Shown in pieces: positions 9,908 through 20,479 of a DNA stretch of 32,851 nt. The stretch is from Byssothecium circinans (lineage: Eukaryota > Ascomycota > Dothideomycetes > Pleosporales > Massarinaceae). The stretch spans positions 1-32,851 of the forward strand of contig ML976988.1 in NCBI GenBank assembly GCA_010015675.1. Direction: 5' to 3'. The position numbers and the translations under genes were made by a program. The notes under the pieces were generated by a model, which worked only from the letters and a program-made list of their open reading frames with translations, ran no database searches and was not told the DNA's origin. Position 1 is the first letter of the stretch; each line of letters begins with the position of its first letter.

Positions 9908-10884
9908 TCAAGGAAACGAGCTCCAATCCTTGAGGTCTATCCCATCAAACGGCCCGCACAATTCAGCAACAGGCGTACCATCTGGTCCCTTCTCACCGTT
10001 TTGCGCCATTGCCTCAACAGTTGCAGGGTCAAAGTAGAGGGGCTCATCATTCTTTCCCACTACTGGAATACTCCGCGCCAGAGCGCCTCTCCAGAATCCA
10101 TAATGCACTTTGACGGTTACCCGAGCAAGGAAGCGGCCGCCGCTCTGCCTCGTTACGATCAACGGAAGCTTGATATCTCGAGGAATGCCCGACTTTTGGA
10201 TACTATCTTGCTCTATCACCCAGGTGATGCTGTTACGATTTCTACCGCCTCCCCGTACACCGTGAACGACAACACGGCCTGTTTCCAGCTGAGCGGATCA
10301 GTAAGAAGGCCGAGGTGAATGGATGTGGCGAGACTTACAAAAGTCCTGCTCTTCTCCGTTCCTACCTTTGCGCCGGCTCCCATGTAGCCCGCATCCAGCG
10401 CAGTGCTCATCGATTCAGTGACCACGGCATGCGAAGCTTCACCGTCAAAGAGCTTGGGATACCAGGCGGCTACCGCAGGATGCTGCTTTGCTGTCTTCGC
10501 TGTAGCATCGCTCGCTGGAGCATCCTCCACGACAATGGTAATCTCAGCTGCCTGGATGCGGTAGAGCCAGGTGGAGTTTGCTCGTTGGAAGGAAAAGTGA
10601 GTCTGGAGAAGGTATGCCGGGAGCTCGTTGTACGTTCCGATTTTGAGTGGCCGTTCCAGCTCAGCGACGAGACGTGAGCCGCCGATGACTTCTGCTATGA
10701 CTGGGCGAGGGATCGACAGTTCTTCTGTGTTGTTATTTGTCTGAGAGCGGTCGAGATAAGTCGCTCCATCGCCTGAGATTTCCAATGGTATCGACCAAGA
10801 GAAGGGTGTATTGTTGGCCGGTGCATCGCTCGGTGTTGCGCCGCTGGTTGTGTCAGTAGCCATTGTGGGCTCAGGAGCGTTCAT
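9908..10884 (-). CDS. Conserved-looking hypothetical protein, 308 aa
   Basis: Two exons, 10884-10339 and 10288-9908, are joined across a clean 50-bp intron (GTAAGT donor, GCTCAG acceptor). Splicing matters: reading through replaces the true second exon with an out-of-frame tail and a TGA. The N-terminus (first 30 residues) is Ala/Thr/Pro-rich and looks disordered. The body alternates hydrophobic and polar residues as in beta-rich folds (THFSFQRANSTWLYRIQAAE, LETGRVVVHGVRGGGRNRNS, RFLARVTVKVHYGFW). The C-terminus is GPFDGIDLKDWSSFP. There is no signal peptide or membrane segment. I do not recognise the family and assign no function. A second Met (MATDTTSG) 7 codons in is an alternative start. 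It is divergent from the TPR-CHAT gene. Confidence 0.75.
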
Positions 10885-11294
10885 TCTGCGAGTCTTTCTG
10901 CGATTCCAGACGTTTGCTGCTGCTGCTACTTGGAAAATTCCCTAAGATTAAAAGCGTGCAATAGCTAGGCTGCAGTCGACAAAAAGCGCATGAAATGTGG
11001 CGCTTGTTCAACTGCTATATATCGAGCAGCTGAAGATTGAAACACTTGGAACTGCAAGTGCTGCCAGGGTATAGCGACCTGGGACACGACTAGAACCCTA
11101 TGGACCTGCAGAAACAGACGGCTTTTGATACACGACGGCGACGCCTCTCGTATTCGCACACCCTTGCACTACATAACCTTCGGCCTGTCCACATTCCGAA
11201 CCAACTCACACTCTCCACCATTTTTCTTATGCAACAAGAGACACATTCACGAGGAAAAAAAGCGCAGCAGCAAAAAAAATCGCGAGCCGCAATC
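10885..11294. promoter_or_regulatory. Divergent promoter region between the 308-aa gene and the TPR-CHAT gene
   Basis: The 410 bp hold the 5' regions of both genes. A TATATAT word (about 11016-11021) sits in the loop of a near-perfect inverted repeat (see separate entry). Two A-runs just before the ATG at 11295 look like an untranslated leader. Confidence 0.4.
11007..11034. promoter_or_regulatory. Ten-bp inverted repeat around a TATA-like core
   Basis: TTCAACTGCT (11007-11016) and AGCAGCTGAA (11025-11034) pair at 9 of 10 positions across the 8-bp spacer ATATATCG. The site lies in the divergent region, about 260 bp upstream of the CHAT gene ATG and 120 bp upstream of the reverse-strand gene. 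It could be a dimeric factor site; this is inference only. Confidence 0.3.
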
Positions 11295-14200
11295 ATGACT
11301 TCGAACCCGCGCATATACCACGGCATGCTCACCTCTCTGTACCATACAATCGAACCCGTGTTTGTTGACCATTTGGAGCGAGCAATATGGACGAACAAAA
11401 CCGGCCGCTACCAGGATGCTGTTGCCATTTTCAACGAATTTCTTCACCCGGTGTTGGACAAACCAGTAGTGCTCATCGAGCTTTCATATCTACACTACAC
11501 CAACTTCCGCTACAGGGACCTCTGCAATGAGCTAGAGCCACGGTTCGATCACCTCAAAAAAAACGATCCAAATAAGCTGGATGAGCCGGAATGGCGACTG
11601 CTTGCACTAGTCTACAGTGTCGGCGCAAACCGCTGCAGAGGATGGATGGAGCCCGGCATTCGAGAGCTTCGACGTACCCGGGAATGGCTCTCAGAGGTTC
11701 CCATTTCGGAATACACCGAGATCTATGTTCATTGTGCCTGGCGATATTTCACTGCGTATATGACGACAAGACTGCAGACAAGGCTTGAAGGCAATCTCGA
11801 TGATTATCACAAAATTCCAAGACCCAACGACCCTTCTTCAACCGTGCCATGGCAGGGCCTTGGGGATCTTCGACGCGAACTGGTGAATCAGGGTAGATGG
11901 AAGGAGGCCAATGCTCTCTTCAAGCCAGAGCTCAATCGCACCCCTTTGAAAGAACGTCGCGTCGTTGCAGAAGAATTCTTACGGCACTTAGACGGATGTT
12001 CCACTATGGAGAAACCCTACATGATCGCATCTGTTCGTTTGCAAATGGCAAAAGCCATGGTTGAGATACACGAACTCAGCTCGGCCAAGGAAGACTTGGA
12101 ATTGTGCACAGCGTCATTGAACCAGTGGTGTGTCGATGTCGGTCTCAACAGCGAGACCACCCTTCCACTCCACTTCGAGATCGAGCAGGTGCAGCTTGGT
12201 TTCATTCCAGACCACGAGGAACGACTGCGAGCAGCCGTAGACTTAGCTCAGCGCATGTCCGACTTTGGCCACTCACAATACTACAATTGCTTGGATGTTG
12301 CGGCGGCGACGGCCAACAAGGCTGCACAGCTTACGGGTAATCCAGACTACTACAAGCAGTGTTTAGCCCTGCGAGAACGCGTCGAAAGAAACAACGAGGA
12401 AGTAACAGGTGACATTTGCGACCTTGCACTCTATTCGTACGAGGTCCACGTCCTAGCGCAACATACCAATGTCGATGCCCGAAAGGCTATTGAGTGGATC
12501 GATGGCTTTCTAACGAAGTATCCGGATTTCAAGGCTCCCCAGGTCATGGAGTCGCTGTACACGAGGAAGGCTATTCTCTTGCGAACGCTACGGGACCTTG
12601 AAGGGTCTGAGGCTGCGGCTGCAGAAGCAGCAAAATGGGATGCTTTATCTGGGAGCTTGGTGGGTGTGAACAGCATGAACCGTAGCAATGTTCTTACTCC
12701 TGGTGACGGTGCCCTAGGTGATGTACCATACGATTCAGAGGAAGACAATGACAGCGGGGAAGGTTTTATAGACGGGTGGAGGAACGCGCAAGGGCCGGAA
12801 AGATCGGGTGTCGCAATCCGTAAGATGATTGAATTCGCTTTGCAGGATGTTACTGCAGGGCGATTGTCTATCGCCGAAGTGCGTTCGGCGTTTGACTTGC
12901 CTGCAGTACCAGGCCAAAAGGCGGAAAATACATCACGGTCGGAGTCAGCCGAAGATACACAGCATACAGAGGGGACTACTTCCAGATCTGAAGTAGATAT
13001 TCTTGCTGAAGAGTTGGCCAGTATCGAAGAGCAGGAGGACAAAGAGCAACAATTTCGGCGCTTGTGGTTGCCTCAATCGGATGGAGACACTGCCTTTGAA
13101 CCACGTTTCGAGTTCGTCCGCAAGTGGCTGCAAATACCCGTTCGAGGCTCTCGCGATCGACGTTTGATGTGTCTGTTGATGTTCCTCGATGTGCGCAAAG
13201 ATATGGCATCTGATGCAAAGCTGAGAGAGCTGGTTATACGCGACTGCGAGATCCTGCTGAGCCTTTGGGAGTCGCTTCCACATATGCTCAAGGAATTTAC
13301 CTCTGCTTGGCAATGGGGATGGCATGCCGCAATTGCCTGGAATTACTGGACCATGTTTCTTAGCGGCAACCAGTGGACTCTCTTCGACAATTTCGGCTAT
13401 CTTTTCGAGGTCGACAAGCGTTGCGATCTCGTCATAGAAGGCTACAGAAAGACCAACCAAATCACCGGGCTGGCGAATATCCAACGGCTACAGGCCCAGG
13501 TCGGCATTCTCACCCTTCGTCGCATCACCATATACAAGGCACTGACTGCTAAGGAAGAGAGATCACCAATAGAGGACCGGGTTATTGAGATGTCGAAGGA
13601 GATCTTTGGTGAGCTAGCCGAGACCGAGAAGTTGATCCCAGTGATCAAACAAGAAGGATTGAAGCTACTCACTGAGACGGAGGAGATTTACTCGAGCACC
13701 GAGCGTGAAGCATCGTGGTTAGATGGTCTTGAAGGTATCGAGAAACGATCCGAACTTAACCGTATGCAAGCAAGTTACACCACTACTCAATATGCTATCC
13801 GTTATTGGGTAGATGGTGTAGACAGTTTTTCCGAAGAAGCCAGGATGGAAATCTGGAAATGGGCGCAAAAGTACAAAGCGCGACTGCTGTCTCTCGCCAT
13901 TGGGATGTATCGACCCAACCCGCCTAGTCTTGTCCAGCGAATCCAAGCCTCCCACGAAGAAGGTCCAATATATCAACAGATGGTCGATCTGCAACGCCAG
14001 GTTGATGAAGCTGATGCAAAAGATCGCTATTTTCTGCATCTCCGCCTCGATGAGCATCGCAAGGAGATGAAAGAGTATCCTTTGCTGCGTCAGCTTATAG
14101 AGCTAAGAGAAGGCACGCCTCTCTCGCTCGATGGTCTCGAAAACATCGCAAACCAACTGGAAGATGATATTGTTCTCGTCGACTGGTTTTACGTCGACCC

Positions 14201-15248
14201 ATTCTTCGATCGTGGTAAGCTACTCCTGCTGACAGCTCGCAAAGGAGAAATTCCAACCGTAGACGAGATTCAGGTCGACGTGGAGGCTGTGGAAAAGTGG
14301 AAGAAAGACCATCTGAATACCTCAAGCTGGCTTCAAGGAACCCAGGTGCCCAAATTAGCGAGCAAGGTTGCGAGGGCAACATTCAACGAGACTTGCGGGG
14401 CTATCATTGAACCCCTCGAAAGACGAACCAAAGAAAAAGATGTACTAGTTCTCTGCCCTACAGGCTTCCTGAATGGCATGCCACTTCATGCGCTCAACAT
14501 TGATGAAGAAGCTCTTATCCGGCGCAATCCGTGTGTATACATCCACAGTCACTCCCTACTGCGACCGTGCTTCTCCGCTGCACAATACGCGTCTGACACT
14601 GGATCTCCAGTCAATGCCAAGTTCCTTTCGGGCATTGCTGGCGTTGGGAAGGACAAAGTCAAGTTCGCTTCTGGTCGAGATAGCATTGCGAAGCTTGCCG
14701 ATCAGTTACAAGGCACGTCGATGATTGATAAGTCCGCGACCAAGTCCAATTTTCTCGAGCACGCAGAAGAGTCGCGCCTCCTACACATTCAAACGCACTG
14801 CTCATGGGACAGTAGCAACCCTCTCGACCATCACATCGAGTTTGCCGCTCAAGGAGAGGATAATGCAAGCCATGAGACGCTCACCGCCCGCGACGTCTTT
14901 GCTCTGCGCTTTCAACAAGGGTCGCACTTCAATGTCATCGCCTGTGCAAGTGCACTGACAGATGTCAAAGCTGGGGACGAGGTGATGGGCCTCGTCCCCG
15001 CATTGCTTTACTCCGGCGCCAGCTCGGTGGTATCTACATTGTGGCCGATATATGATGATGTTGGAGCGCGTTTTTCCGAAGTCTTCTTCGACAATGTCGT
15101 TGAGCAAAGGCAGAAGGAGGGGACGCACTGGGTGAATGTGGCTAGAGCGGTCCAGGAGGGTACAAAGGCGCTGGATCCGGATCAGAATGATGGCCTGTTG
15201 ACATGGGCGCCGTTTGTTTTGAATGGGTATTGGATGTTTGCTGTGTGA
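11295..15248 (+). CDS. TPR-CHAT protein, putative caspase/separase-like protease
   Basis: A single uninterrupted frame gives 1317 aa from ATG 11295; the frame is open back to an ATG at 11100 (1382 aa), but the added 65 residues are low-complexity and the A-rich stretch before 11295 looks like a leader, so I prefer the shorter form. The N-terminal two thirds is helical and TPR-like (WTNKTGRYQDAVAIFNEFLH; QGRWKEANALFKPEL), interrupted by an acidic linker near 475-490. The C-terminal part from about residue 980 is a CHAT domain: IVLVDWFYVDPFF, VLVLCPTGFLNGMPLHAL, LLHIQTHCSW with the candidate catalytic His at about 1168, FNVIACASAL with Cys at about 1217, and GASSVVSTLWPIYDDVGARF. CHAT domains share the caspase-HAF fold; several bacterial TPR-CHAT proteins are proteases switched on by partners. 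Both dyad residues are present, so activity is possible; substrate and trigger are unknown. Confidence 0.88.
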   Translation: MTSNPRIYHGMLTSLYHTIEPVFVDHLERAIWTNKTGRYQDAVAIFNEFLHPVLDKPVVLIELSYLHYTNFRYRDLCNELEPRFDHLKKNDPNKLDEPEWRLLALVYSVGANRCRGWMEPGIRELRRTREWLSEVPISEYTEIYVHCAWRYFTAYMTTRLQTRLEGNLDDYHKIPRPNDPSSTVPWQGLGDLRRELVNQGRWKEANALFKPELNRTPLKERRVVAEEFLRHLDGCSTMEKPYMIASVRLQMAKAMVEIHELSSAKEDLELCTASLNQWCVDVGLNSETTLPLHFEIEQVQLGFIPDHEERLRAAVDLAQRMSDFGHSQYYNCLDVAAATANKAAQLTGNPDYYKQCLALRERVERNNEEVTGDICDLALYSYEVHVLAQHTNVDARKAIEWIDGFLTKYPDFKAPQVMESLYTRKAILLRTLRDLEGSEAAAAEAAKWDALSGSLVGVNSMNRSNVLTPGDGALGDVPYDSEEDNDSGEGFIDGWRNAQGPERSGVAIRKMIEFALQDVTAGRLSIAEVRSAFDLPAVPGQKAENTSRSESAEDTQHTEGTTSRSEVDILAEELASIEEQEDKEQQFRRLWLPQSDGDTAFEPRFEFVRKWLQIPVRGSRDRRLMCLLMFLDVRKDMASDAKLRELVIRDCEILLSLWESLPHMLKEFTSAWQWGWHAAIAWNYWTMFLSGNQWTLFDNFGYLFEVDKRCDLVIEGYRKTNQITGLANIQRLQAQVGILTLRRITIYKALTAKEERSPIEDRVIEMSKEIFGELAETEKLIPVIKQEGLKLLTETEEIYSSTEREASWLDGLEGIEKRSELNRMQASYTTTQYAIRYWVDGVDSFSEEARMEIWKWAQKYKARLLSLAIGMYRPNPPSLVQRIQASHEEGPIYQQMVDLQRQVDEADAKDRYFLHLRLDEHRKEMKEYPLLRQLIELREGTPLSLDGLENIANQLEDDIVLVDWFYVDPFFDRGKLLLLTARKGEIPTVDEIQVDVEAVEKWKKDHLNTSSWLQGTQVPKLASKVARATFNETCGAIIEPLERRTKEKDVLVLCPTGFLNGMPLHALNIDEEALIRRNPCVYIHSHSLLRPCFSAAQYASDTGSPVNAKFLSGIAGVGKDKVKFASGRDSIAKLADQLQGTSMIDKSATKSNFLEHAEESRLLHIQTHCSWDSSNPLDHHIEFAAQGEDNASHETLTARDVFALRFQQGSHFNVIACASALTDVKAGDEVMGLVPALLYSGASSVVSTLWPIYDDVGARFSEVFFDNVVEQRQKEGTHWVNVARAVQEGTKALDPDQNDGLLTWAPFVLNGYWMFAV

Positions 15249-15975
15249 TATCGAGCAATACGACGTGCAAATGGCCCTATACATGGGCTCTACGTGCCTC
15301 TTGGAGGCGACACCTAATTCGTCTTCAAACGTTCATTTTCCTTCGCTTAAAATAGCTCCAATCTAATCAGTGTGTCTGCGGTGAGCGCGTCCCCGGGTTT
15401 TACGCCGCCAGGAGTGCTTGACGAAAAAGGTACCACCACCCAAAGTAGAGAGACTTTTGTGCCGCCTACCGCTGGTGGGGATCTCGTCGCGACAAAGCTA
15501 TTGGAAATTAATTCACGGGCAACAACCTTCAGTTCGACACTGCTATGTTCACGATATTATTAATGCAAGAGATCACTATTTTTTTCCCATCATTGCTTGC
15601 CGCAGACCTTCTTACATAACTCTTCCCCTCTTTCTCTGGATCCCCGTAGCCAGAAAACGCCACGGTTACATCGTTGGCTCTATATGCACTGTTCGAACTC
15701 TGAAACTATGGGTTTGGTCCGCAAGGGATGGTCTAGGAGTTGGTGTGAGAAATGACAGAGAGAGCCGGGGCAATGACAACATCATTCAGTCCTATTGCCA
15801 ACCTACAAGCTTCTACCGTGCATGTACGATATGATCTAAACATGCTGTAAACCAAAAGGAGACATAGAAACGTAGAGCAACGCTAAGCTAGGAGACGATA
15901 TGCTTGCTGCATCCTATCTATCCCAGACGTTACGAGCAAGTGAGAGTGAGCAACAAAAGCCATAATCCCCATGAC
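15249..15975. other. Intergenic region between convergent gene ends
   Basis: The TPR-CHAT and Dug3 genes point towards each other, so these 727 bp should hold their 3' UTRs. Open frames on the + strand (15372-15563, 15418-15834) lack ATG starts in good context or any recognisable motif. No RNA gene was seen. Confidence 0.4.
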
Positions 15976-17366
15976 CTACCCTGTCCTCAACCGACTAATA
16001 GCCCCACTGACCACGCCCTCACTCCCCAGTCCCTCCCCACCATCACTCTCACTGCTCTCCTCCCCACTCTTCGCATCCCCATCCACATTCGCCGGCCTCT
16101 GCGGCAAGACCCTCTTATCAGGCCCCGTGATCGTCTGCCCTTTCGCCTGCGCGAAGCCCGCCGAGCGCGTGTGCGCCGGGTTCGCCGAGTAGAATTCATC
16201 GACGATGGGATGGATCATGACGGTTTGTTTATGGATAGTCAGGGTAGAGTTTGTAGGCACAGTTACCCAGTTATCTAAGGCATATTGTTAGCCGCAAAGG
16301 AGGCGCGAGAGGGGAAAGGGAGGTAAGAGGAGCCAACATACCCCGTTCAAAAGTCAACGGCTCACTAGCAACCAGAACAATATCACTCCCCTTATCCCTC
16401 CTCTCCATGACATAATCCTTCTTACTCGGATCCTTCCCACCCGCGCTCTTCTTGCCCCCTCCCCCCCTCCCCGAACTCTCCTTCCAGCTCGTCCCACTAC
16501 TCCAGAACAAACTAGCCGCCTCATCAGTCCTACTACTCACATAGCGCGAGCAGACCACACTCTCTCCATCCGTGACTGCGAAATTAAGCAAACTCCTACT
16601 GTCCTCCTCGCCCACGCCTTCCAGCCCCACAACCTCCTTAATCAGCGCATTGATCCTCTCAATCGTCTTCAGCAGCGCTTTGCGCAACACCGTATGCCCA
16701 AACCCGCCCTTCTCAACAACATCATCGGGATGCCATCCGCTCTTATCCAAGCAATCCAAAAACGTCGCGAACGCCCACTCCGAGTCCGTCGAGCCCTGCA
16801 CGAGCGTGAACCACTGCTCGTTCAGCCCGAGCGCGAGCCGGCGCTTGATCTTCTTGAAGGAGCCGATGCCGCCGTTGTGCATGAACATGAGCGATTTATA
16901 GGTGAAGGGGTGGCAGTTCGAGTCGGAGAGATTGCCCTCGGTGGTCGCGCGCACGTGGGCGAAGATTAGGGAGGAGGTTGTCTTGGACGCTATCCGGGAG
17001 AGGTTTATGCAGTTCCAGGCGGGGATCGTGGAGGTGAAGACGCAGGGCTCGGGGCCGAGCGTGGGGGATGTGTAGTAGCCGATTCCGAAGCCATCGCCGT
17101 TGTGGGGTCGGCGGGTGTCCTGTTGGTGTGTGTGAGTGTTTGTTTGTGTTGTGGAGGGATGGGAAGAGCGAGGAAAAGCGGGATGGAGCGACGTACTAGG
17201 CGGAGGCGCGAGTCGAAGGATTGTGTGAGGATGGAGTGTGTGGGGTTGAGAATGAGTTCTGAGAGGAGAATCTCATCGGTGCCTTTGTAGACCTGTGTTT
17301 GTTAGTCATGAACGATATGCCCGTACGAGCGACCGCGGGGGGGACACCCACCATGAATCTACACAT
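15976..17366 (-). CDS. DUG3: Class II glutamine amidotransferase of the Dug3 type (glutathione degradation)
   Basis: Four exons, 17366-17352, 17292-17197, 17119-16342 and 16274-15976, give 395 aa. The first exon encodes only MCRFM; after Met removal Cys2 becomes the N-terminal nucleophile that defines class II amidotransferases. Family motifs follow: VYKGTDEILLSELI, the join SRLRL-DTRRPHNGDGFGIGYY, HVRATTEG, MFMHNGGIG and LVASEPLTFERDNWVTVP. In yeast Dug3 acts with the peptidase Dug2 to cleave glutathione outside the gamma-glutamyl cycle; I infer the same role. All introns have good sites (GTGGGT, GTACGT, GTATGT donors; CAG or TAG acceptors). The last 60 or so residues are charged, low in complexity and probably disordered. 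The Gly/Lys-rich insert near residues 240-260 also looks like a disordered loop. Confidence 0.88.
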
Positions 17367-18315
17367 AATGTCAAGCTTAATGGTCGTGCGACGCGAAGCT
17401 GTGCAAAACGGCGAACAGAAGAGAGTGTCGGTTCGTTTGTGAATATCGAAGATTGTGGCTATAAAGATACGTGAATGTGAACGGATGGCGCGAAGACGGG
17501 CGGAAAGATTGCGCCATTTGCGTCTGAGATGGTGAGTCGTTCCATTGAAATGGGCGCCTGCTCACCGCATTTCCCGTAACAAGGTGTCGCACACGACGTG
17601 TTCACGAACATGAGGCTCCATTAAAAAGTTTCAAGACAAAGAAAGCTAAAGCCCCCACGCGGACGGCAGCGTGGTCCAGCATCGTGCGGCAATGCCAAGC
17701 CGCCGCCAAAGATGACGTGCGGGGCCAAATAGCCCTGGAAGCCCTCAAGCTGGAGACCCGGGGTAACTTCACGCGCGTGGTCATTATAAAGTTTATCGAA
17801 AATGTGCATTCAGCTATCTGGCCATGTATCAAGGAGATGAGACAGGCAAGAATGACACCCAACCGCATCGCCCATTTGACCATCCAATTTCATAAGCCTG
17901 CCGTCCGTACCCCGTATGTCACACCGCCAACCGTCTTTATCAGCACAATCGGCCGTCCAAAACAAAGGAAGGGGAAAAGTTAGCAACTCACAACGCCGGG
18001 GATATGATGCGGATAGATTCATGGGGCTACAAGACGGTGTATCGTACGATGCTTTCATCAATAAACATAATAGGGAATCGTTCTGCTCGGGAAGGGACGT
18101 GTTTGCATAGGCTTGGGCAGGATCGCAGGGAAGGGGTGCACCTCCGTGTTAACGGGACACTGATATCGGGAAAGGGCCATGTATTAAATTGTGTAGACCA
18201 AGCTTCCGGACCATCGCTGTCTAGGGAGGAGGCAGGCAGGCTTTTGGGGTAGGGCTTTCGGGCCGGTGTTGGGGAATGGGTAGCCAATTGTGATGGATGA
18301 CGATAGCCGAGTCGC
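17367..18315. other. Intergenic region between two reverse-strand genes
   Basis: These 949 bp contain the Dug3 promoter side (17367 onward) and the importin alpha 3' UTR side (up to 18315). Open frames on both strands (17684-17983, 17602-17883) have no ATG in good context and no motif. I saw no RNA gene or repeat. Confidence 0.4.
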
Positions 18316-20084
18316 TCACATGTCCATGGAATCACCGCCGTTGGCGAAGTTGAAGTTTTGTTGTTGCTGCTGCTGAGGAGCACCAAAGCCGAAGTGACCG
18401 TCTTGAGTGACCTGGGGTCCGGTTTCGGCCATGTTCTCAGCATCGCCCTCTTCATCCGAAAAGTACTTCTCGATGATGTTGTAGGCCTTCATGTAGATCT
18501 CCTCGTTGGCGTTGTTCTGACAGTCGTGAATCTTCTCCATGCCACCGACTTCCTCGATGAAAAGCGCGTAACGGTTGATGGGATCGCCACCGTCAGCGCT
18601 CGACTCCTTATCCATCTCGCCGACCTTCAAAATGTTCTCCAGACCATCGAGAGCAACCTGAATGATCTTGTTGTCAGGGCAGGCGAGAAGATCGCACAGC
18701 GGCTTGATGCAGCCACTCTGGACGAGGTATCGAATTTGAGCTGGCTTCTGCAGACCACCGCTAGTAGCATTGGAAATGGCCCAGCAAGCCTCTTTCCTCG
18801 TCTTGAAATCACCGTTCTGGAGCAGGTGAATGAGCGGCGGGATGATGTTCGCGTCAATGACGGATTGGATCTGGGTAGAGTTGCCAGCCGTGATGTTGGA
18901 GATAGTCCAGCATGCCTCCTTGCGGATGCCATCCTTGGTGGAGCTAAGCAGGGATAAAAGGGCCGGCAGAGCACCGCAGTTGATGATAACCTGGGTCTGT
19001 ACGTCATCTCCCGTGACAATATTGCCGACAGAGCGCAGCGCCGGGGTCTGAACGGAGGTGGAAGCGTGCATGAGGAGTTCCACGAGGCGGCGGGGGATAC
19101 CAGCCTCGATGACAGCCTGGATCTTGTCGTTGGAACCATCTGAGAGGTACGAGATGGCCCAGCAGGCGTCAATGAGGACCTCGTCGTCGAGGGAGTAGAC
19201 AAGCTTGGCGAGGACGGGGAGCGCGGGTTGAATCTGCGGTGAATCAGCATCGATGCACGAGACAGAAGACGGGTTCACTTACAGTCTGCCAATCGGGCTG
19301 CGGGGTCTTACCACGGCAGAAGTTGCTGAGCGTCCATGTGGCGTTGCGCAGCATGCTCAGCTTGCGGCTGTCGCCCAGGAGAGCCAACAGCGGGCGAAGG
19401 GCACCAGCTTGGAGGACAAAGTCGCGGCAGGCGGGGCTATCACCGGCGATGTTTCCAAGGGCCCAGACGGCCTGCTCCCGCACATCGGGCTCGTGGCTGC
19501 TGAGAAGCTCGACGAAGATGGGGACGGCGCCAGCCTCGATGACGACCTGGGTCTGCTGTGCGGAACCGGAGGCGATGTTGGTGAGGGCCCATGCGGCCTC
19601 GAACTGCACCAGTGTGTGCGGCGACCGCAGGAACTCGACAAACCTGCTCACGACGCCCGTCTCAATGACTCGCTCGATGGGGGGGTTGCGCTCCTTGGAG
19701 AGCAGTTTCCGGAACTTGGTCGTGGCCTGGATCTGCTCGTCGATCTGCTCCGAGAACACGCCCTTGACCATCTGCGGGAGCTCTTCATTCAGCTGTGGTG
19801 TTGTCAGTGGACTGGGACAGACACTCTGTGGACAAGAAGAGGGGCAGACGTACCTGGCTCTCGATGTTGCCGCCCTCATCGTCGCTGTCGGGCGCGGCAC
19901 CGAGCGAGGCGCCCCGCTGGTCGGGCCCGGCGATGCCTCGTCGCTTTGCGAGGTTCTCTTCACGCTTCGCCCGGCGGATCTCGACCTGCTGCTCTTCGCG
20001 GCGACGGCGGAGCTCGTCGGGCTTGAAGGCGCTCTTGGCTTTGAACGTCGTGCGACGATGCTCGGGGATGTACTTGTCGGCCAT
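18316..20084 (-). CDS. SRP1: Importin subunit alpha (karyopherin alpha, Srp1 family)
   Basis: Three exons, 20084-19854, 19792-19283 and 19233-18316, give 552 aa, close to the 542 of yeast Srp1. The protein starts with an importin-beta-binding domain rich in basic residues ([20 protein letters not shown]... to LAKRRG). About ten ARM repeats follow with the Trp/Asn ladder that grips nuclear localisation signals: [77 protein letters not shown]. The tail is acidic ([10 protein letters not shown]) and ends with a Gln run and [13 protein letters not shown]. The protein carries NLS cargo into the nucleus together with importin beta. Both introns (61 and 49 bp) have GTACGT or GTAAGT donors. Long open frames on the opposite strand are codon-bias shadows. 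It is divergent from the Pot1-like gene. Confidence 0.96.
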
Positions 20085-20479
20085 GGTTGTTTGCTTTCTC
20101 TGCGCTGGCTGACGGACGGGTGTGTATGTGGGTGACGGTGGGATTGTTTGGAGGGGAGATTGTAAACTTCGGTCGCTCGTGGGGCAGGGAGCAGAAAAGG
20201 CGGAAGCGGCAAGAGCGTGCACAGAGCTAGCCCCGATGCGACTGGCGGCTTGGCGCTTGACCACCTCCAAACGCGAGCAATAGCCATTCAACTCGATCCA
20301 TTCAGACGGGATTGCCAGCCCTTTGAGGATTGCCAAGTTCTGTGGTTGCAGACTCGGTGAGACCCGTGCGGGCTTCGATAAGAAGTATTTTAGTACGTTC
20401 CAAGGGCTTTTGAACATTACCCAGGCCATCGATCCTCATTATTCTACGCGTTCACGCTAACCCGTTACAGATCACCGCA
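20085..20479. promoter_or_regulatory. Divergent promoter of importin alpha and the Pot1-like gene, with possible 5' UTR intron
   Basis: This 395-bp region serves both genes. On the + strand a GTACGT donor at 20393, a CGCTAAC branch-like word near 20455 and a GTTACAG acceptor ending at 20470 define a plausible 78-bp intron whose second exon starts 9 bp before the Pot1-like ATG. No in-frame ATG exists upstream of that donor, so it would be a leader intron. An ACGCGT word lies at 20446-20451. Confidence 0.4.

Noticed and set aside
11100..11294. Upstream 65-codon extension of the TPR-CHAT gene
   Set aside because: Low-complexity and Arg/Gln/Lys-rich with A-runs typical of a leader; kept only as an alternative start.
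17602..17983. Overlapping frames on both strands between Dug3 and importin alpha
   Set aside because: Neither has an ATG in good context, a motif or splice-supported extension.
19239..20135. Long + strand frames of 298 and 257 codons opposite importin alpha
   Set aside because: The reverse strand encodes unmistakable ARM repeats; these frames are GC-rich codon shadows.
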